This document shows positions 5,725-8,600 of a stretch of DNA of 8,600 bases, piece by piece. Origin of the DNA: Flavobacteriales bacterium (GTDB lineage Bacteria > Bacteroidota > Bacteroidia > UBA10329); the NCBI GenBank assembly GCA_003456455.1, contig DMRV01000387.1, positions 1-8,600 of the forward strand, in the 5' to 3' direction. The translations under genes and the position numbers were made by a program. Each line of letters starts with the position of its first letter. The first letter of the stretch is position 1. The notes beneath the pieces were generated by a model. That model did no database searches, was not told the DNA's origin, and worked only from the letters and a program-made list of their open reading frames with translations.

Positions 5725-6441
5725 ATGAATCAAGTAGAAGTCTGTTTTTCTCCGCTGTTGTTTGAGGAGTTTGCCAAGCCTAATAGCATAGTTGTTGTGG
5801 TTGATGTGTTTAGAGCAACCTCGGCCATTGTAACTGCTTTACATTATGGTGCCAAATCGTTTATCCCAGTCTCAACAATTGAAGAAGCTCGCGAACTTGG
5901 AAAGCAAGGTTTTCTTGCTGGTGGCGAACGGAATGGTGAAGTGGTTGAAGGTTTCGAGTTTGGGAACAGTCCGTTTTCGTACATGAATGATAGGATAAAG
6001 GGCCGTGAAATTGCCTTGACCACTACAAACGGAACACGCGCAATCAACATTGCAGCAAAAAGTGCAGATACTGTGCTTATCGGTTCATTCTTGAACTTAC
6101 AAGCATTGGCTGATTACATTCAGGAGCAAGGAAAGGATGTGGTCGTTTTCTGTTCTGGTTGGAAGAATCGTTTCAACATGGAAGACAGCCTGTTTGCAGG
6201 AGCGCTCACCAATCTGTTACTCACTAGCGGTAAGTTCAAATCTGATTGCGACAGCGCTAACGCTAGCAGTTTAGTTTACAGAACAGGCCGCAAGAACTTG
6301 ATGTCATTTCTCGAAAGCTGTTCGCACCGAAAGCGCCTGGGTCATCTCAACCTAGAGAAGGACGTGGAATACTGCCTTCAACGCGACATAACGGATGTAA
6401 TTCCTGTGCTGAAGGATGGTAAACTGGTAAGATTGAATTGA
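5725..6441 (+). CDS. comB: ComB-family 2-phosphosulfolactate phosphatase
   Basis: This 238-residue member of the ComB family is named for the methanogen enzyme that removes phosphate from 2-phosphosulfolactate on the way to coenzyme M. Family motifs are intact: VVVVDVFRATSAI (23-35, acidic Asp27 and Arg30), GGERNGE (66-72), GFEFGNSP (76-83), TTTNGTRA (99-106) and CSGWKNRFNMEDSLFAG (143-159). The Asp and Glu residues of these motifs are the likely magnesium ligands. The start ATG at 5725 sits 2 nt after the upstream stop (TAGTAATG), so it is the last gene of the operon and probably translationally coupled. Many Bacteroidota have such a gene although they are not known to make coenzyme M. The true substrate here may be sulfolactate phosphate or another phosphorylated 2-hydroxy acid. 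No ComA or ComC homologue is visible nearby. Confidence 0.87.
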   Translation: MNQVEVCFSPLLFEEFAKPNSIVVVVDVFRATSAIVTALHYGAKSFIPVSTIEEARELGKQGFLAGGERNGEVVEGFEFGNSPFSYMNDRIKGREIALTTTNGTRAINIAAKSADTVLIGSFLNLQALADYIQEQGKDVVVFCSGWKNRFNMEDSLFAGALTNLLLTSGKFKSDCDSANASSLVYRTGRKNLMSFLESCSHRKRLGHLNLEKDVEYCLQRDITDVIPVLKDGKLVRLN

Positions 6442-6467
6442 GTCCAATAACGCTATTCCGTATTTTG
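6438..6467 (+). promoter_or_regulatory. Possible weak promoter for the phospholipase-like gene
   Basis: TTG (6438-6440), at the very end of comB, is followed after 20 nt by TATTTTG (6461-6467), which is one base shorter than the TAnnTTTG consensus. The ATG at 6476 follows 8 nt later, again implying an almost leaderless message. The arrangement mirrors the better promoter at 3230-3259 but the match is imperfect, and the gene could instead be read through from the comB operon. Confidence 0.35.
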
Positions 6468-6475
6468 CCGCCCAA

Positions 6476-7468
6476 ATGCTGAACAGAATGCTGCTTCGTT
6501 TCGTTCTTGTCGTGTTGTTGATGATTCCATTCAGCAGCAATATGCTTTTTTCGTGGGGTTTCTTCGCCCACAAGCGCATTAATAGGTTGGCGGCTTTTAC
6601 GCTTCCGCCCGAGATGATTGGCTTTTATAAGCGCAATCTCAATTTTCTTACGGAACACGCGGTGGATCCCGATAAAAGGCGCTATGCAGCCAAGGACGAG
6701 GCACCGCGACATTACATAGATATTGATCATTATGGTGAAGGGATGGATGCTTTTAAGCAAATGCCTCGCAATTGGAACGAAGCCGTTCAGAAGTATTCTG
6801 AAGACACACTTCAAGCTTACGGCATTGTTCCATGGCATATTGATAAGATGGTTTTCTATCTCACCAAGTCATTTTCTGAAGGAAACTTGGATAGAATTCT
6901 GCGCAACTCTGCTGAAATCGGACATTACATTGCCGATGCGCACGTGCCGCTGCATACCACCGAAAATTATAACGGAGGTATGACCAATCAAAGGGGCATT
7001 CATGGTTTTTGGGAAAGTCGTTTGCCTGAATTGTTCTCTGATCAGTATGATTTCTTGGTTGGAAGAGCCGATTACATTGATGATCCGCTGAATTACGCGT
7101 GGGATTTTGTGGAAGCAAGCCATGCTGCCAAAGACAGCGTACTGCTTTTTGAAGCAGAAATGAACATGGAATGGCCAACGGACCGGAAATACACGATGGA
7201 AAACCGTGGGCAAACGTTGATGAAAGTCTATTCGCAGGAATATTCGGAAGAATACCACAATCGCATGAATGGTATGGTTGAACGCAGAATGCGCGCTGCA
7301 ATCCATACCATTGGTAGTTATTGGTACACGGCATGGGTTAATGCTGGTCAACCCGATTTGAAAGGTTTGTACGACAAGAAGTTATCAGCCGAAGAAGAAG
7401 AGGAGATGATAGAATTGGAACTGAAGGTAAAAGGATCCGATGGCATCAAAGGAAGACAGCACGAGTAA
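6476..7468 (+). CDS. Secreted zinc-dependent phospholipase C/S1-P1 nuclease-fold hydrolase
   Basis: This is an exported all-helical metallohydrolase of 330 residues. A signal peptide is clear: basic start MLNRMLLR, hydrophobic core FVLVVLLMIPF (9-19) and a likely cleavage just before Trp27. In this fold the free amino group of the mature N-terminal Trp binds zinc, so WGFFAHKRIN (27-36, with His32) marks the mature start. Further ligand candidates are RHYIDIDHY (His79, Asp82, Asp84, His85), the motif GHYIADAHVPLH (His150, Asp154, His156, His160) and HGFWE (His176, Glu180). The set fits the trinuclear zinc site of the family. The signal lacks a lipobox Cys, so the protein is probably periplasmic or secreted, not a lipoprotein. 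The tail (about 303-330) is highly charged, with a run of Glu. The substrate (phospholipid, nucleic acid or other phosphoester) is not decided by sequence. It follows comB after a 34-nt gap. Confidence 0.85.
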   Translation: MLNRMLLRFVLVVLLMIPFSSNMLFSWGFFAHKRINRLAAFTLPPEMIGFYKRNLNFLTEHAVDPDKRRYAAKDEAPRHYIDIDHYGEGMDAFKQMPRNWNEAVQKYSEDTLQAYGIVPWHIDKMVFYLTKSFSEGNLDRILRNSAEIGHYIADAHVPLHTTENYNGGMTNQRGIHGFWESRLPELFSDQYDFLVGRADYIDDPLNYAWDFVEASHAAKDSVLLFEAEMNMEWPTDRKYTMENRGQTLMKVYSQEYSEEYHNRMNGMVERRMRAAIHTIGSYWYTAWVNAGQPDLKGLYDKKLSAEEEEEMIELELKVKGSDGIKGRQHE

Positions 7469-7487
7469 TTTTTTGTCCCACTGAGGA

Positions 7488-7530
7488 ACGAAGGGTTTTG
7501 TTGCTAGATAAGAGGATATACTTCCTTCGT
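7488..7530. repeat. Inverted repeat between the phospholipase-like and CoA-transferase genes
   Basis: ACGAAGG (7488-7494) and CCTTCGT (7524-7530) are perfect inverted arms of 7 nt separated by 29 nt. Just outside, CTG (7481-7483) and CAG (7531-7533) can also pair if four bases are bulged. The loop is long and no T-run follows the right arm, so this is not a standard terminator. It could be an operator or RNA structure in the leader of the next gene, or chance. In the rest of this 82-nt gap (7469-7550) I see a T6 run right after the stop and no convincing promoter. Confidence 0.35.
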
Positions 7531-7550
7531 CAGCATAACAAACGAGATAA

Positions 7551-8600
7551 ATGGAATCAAAACCCCTATCAGGATTAAAAGTGCTTGAACTCGCATCCGT
7601 TCTCGCAGGGCCCGCAGTTGGAACTTTTCTTGCCGAACTTGGTGCTGAAGTGACCAAAGTTGAAAACCCCAAAACGGGTGGAGATGTTACGCGGAGTTGG
7701 AAGTTGACCTCCGAAGATTCGAATGCTGAAATCAGCGCTTATTTCGCTTCGGTCAATTTCGGGAAAGAGCATCTTTTTCTTGATTTGGAGGACAAAACAC
7801 AACTGGAGGAAGTTCAACAATTAGCTTCTGAAGCAGACATCATTATTGCCAATTATCGGAAAGGACAAGCAGAACGTTTTGGGTTAGATTACGCTGCCAT
7901 GCGTTGTAAAAACCCCAAAATCATTTATGGGAACATTACTGGTTTTGGAGCGGATGCAAGTCGCCCAGCGTTTGACGTAGTCCTTCAGGCCGAAACAGGC
8001 TACATGTTTATGAATGGTCAGCCCGAAAACGAACCCACAAAAATGCCTGTGGCGTTAATAGATGTGTTGGCTGCGCATCAACTAAAAGAAGCCATTCTAT
8101 TGGCCTTGTTGAATAGAGAAAAGGGTGGAGAAGGAGCGTTGGTGGAAGTGGCGCTGTTTGATGCAGCCGTTTCGGCACTTACAAATCAGGCAAGCAATTG
8201 GTTGATGAGTGGACACATTCCAAACCGTATTGGTTCGCTTCATCCAAATATTGCACCCTATGGCGAGATTCTGAAAACCAGTGATGGTAAAATGATTGTA
8301 CTTGCTATTGGTTCAGATGCTCAATTCAGAGCGCTTTGCAGCGTTTTAGACCTAATTGAATTACCAAGCGATTCTAAATTTTCAGCGAATCAGCAACGAA
8401 TTAAAAACAGAAAGGAACTACATACATTGCTTCAGAGAAAAGCAATTGAGCATACGTCTGATGACCTGATGAAGGAATTCTTAACCAGGAATGTTCCTGC
8501 GGGAATAATTAAGAATTTGAAAGAGGTATTTGAGAATAAATCAGCGCAAAATTTGGTGGTTGAAGACGCACAAACCAAACGTGTTTCGCAAATTGCATTC
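7551..8600 (+). CDS. Family III CoA-transferase (CaiB/BaiF type), 3' end cut off by the window
   Basis: The frame is open from ATG 7551 to the right edge, giving 350 residues without a stop; the family is usually about 370-410 residues, so only a short C-terminal part is missing. Family III enzymes move CoA between carboxylic acids through an aspartyl-CoA thioester. The catalytic Asp is Asp171 in PVALIDVLAAHQ, aligned with Asp169 of formyl-CoA transferase. Other family marks are GLKVLELASVLAGP (8-21), FLAELGAEVTKVE (25-37), a Gly/Asp/Arg CoA-binding segment GGDVTRSW, the ADIIIANYRKG and IIYGNITGFG strands, and FDVVLQAETGYM. The start is clear because it yields the canonical N-terminus. The acid substrate cannot be told from sequence; candidates in this family include formate/oxalate, carnitine, succinate/itaconate-type and alpha-methylacyl-CoA racemase-like proteins. 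No partner dehydrogenase is in view. Promoter not identified. Confidence 0.9.
   Translation, partial: MESKPLSGLKVLELASVLAGPAVGTFLAELGAEVTKVENPKTGGDVTRSWKLTSEDSNAEISAYFASVNFGKEHLFLDLEDKTQLEEVQQLASEADIIIANYRKGQAERFGLDYAAMRCKNPKIIYGNITGFGADASRPAFDVVLQAETGYMFMNGQPENEPTKMPVALIDVLAAHQLKEAILLALLNREKGGEGALVEVALFDAAVSALTNQASNWLMSGHIPNRIGSLHPNIAPYGEILKTSDGKMIVLAIGSDAQFRALCSVLDLIELPSDSKFSANQQRIKNRKELHTLLQRKAIEHTSDDLMKEFLTRNVPAGIIKNLKEVFENKSAQNLVVEDAQTKRVSQIAF

Noticed and set aside
6250..6270. Partly palindromic AGCGCTAACGCTAGC inside comB
   Set aside because: Short, occurs once, and encodes ordinary residues; no second copy was found to make it a repeat family.
6347..6838. Long minus-strand open frames across comB end and the phospholipase-like gene
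   Set aside because: They oppose two well-supported genes and their translations look like random antisense sequence rich in His, Arg and Ile.
6861..7351. Two overlapping minus-strand open frames of about 160 codons inside the phospholipase-like gene
   Set aside because: Antisense shadows: no motif, no start context, and the plus-strand protein has a complete zinc site.
7468..7475. T6 run after the phospholipase-like gene as a terminator
   Set aside because: No GC-rich hairpin precedes it.

Overview
The window looks like chromosomal DNA of a member of Bacteroidota, probably Flavobacteriales or a close relative. The grounds are two well-formed promoters of the Bacteroidota type (TTG/TTA, 19-nt spacer, TAnnTTTG), the scarcity of Shine-Dalgarno sequences, moderate GC, and proteins whose motifs resemble flavobacterial versions of their families. 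No organism name can be read from the sequence. I see no mobile element, CRISPR array, tRNA or rRNA, and no phage or plasmid hallmark. This is mostly core-type gene content, tightly packed, and no stretch of 300 bases lacks a gene.

Left part (1-3023). A membrane-anchored AraC-type regulator enters cut at the left edge and runs rightward to 925. It converges on a leftward block: HU (2748-3023), an agmatinase-like ureohydrolase (1618-2685) and a TrmH-type tRNA 2'-O-methyltransferase (933-1625). The last two overlap by 8 nt and are probably translationally coupled. A UUCG-capped terminator hairpin lies between HU and the ureohydrolase, only 17 nt before the latter's start codon.

Middle (3024-6441). 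A 246-nt divergent intergenic region carries the HU promoter on the minus strand and the promoter of a rightward operon on the plus strand. That operon is a GT4-like glycosyltransferase, gcvT (glycine cleavage T-protein), a small beta-barrel protein resembling stand-alone EF-Tu domain II, and a ComB-family phosphatase. Gaps are 5, 3 and 2 nt. The small gene has no ATG or GTG and follows the gcvT stop codon in the same frame, so its TTG start or an alternative such as readthrough is the most interesting point here.

Right part (6442-8600). A secreted zinc phospholipase C/S1-P1-fold hydrolase (6476-7468) is followed, after an 82-nt gap with an inverted repeat, by a family III (CaiB/BaiF) CoA-transferase that runs off the right edge.

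The genes do not assemble into one obvious pathway. The best candidates for new biology are modest: the barrel gene behind gcvT, the unknown role of ComB in a bacterium not expected to make coenzyme M, and the hairpin leader of the ureohydrolase.
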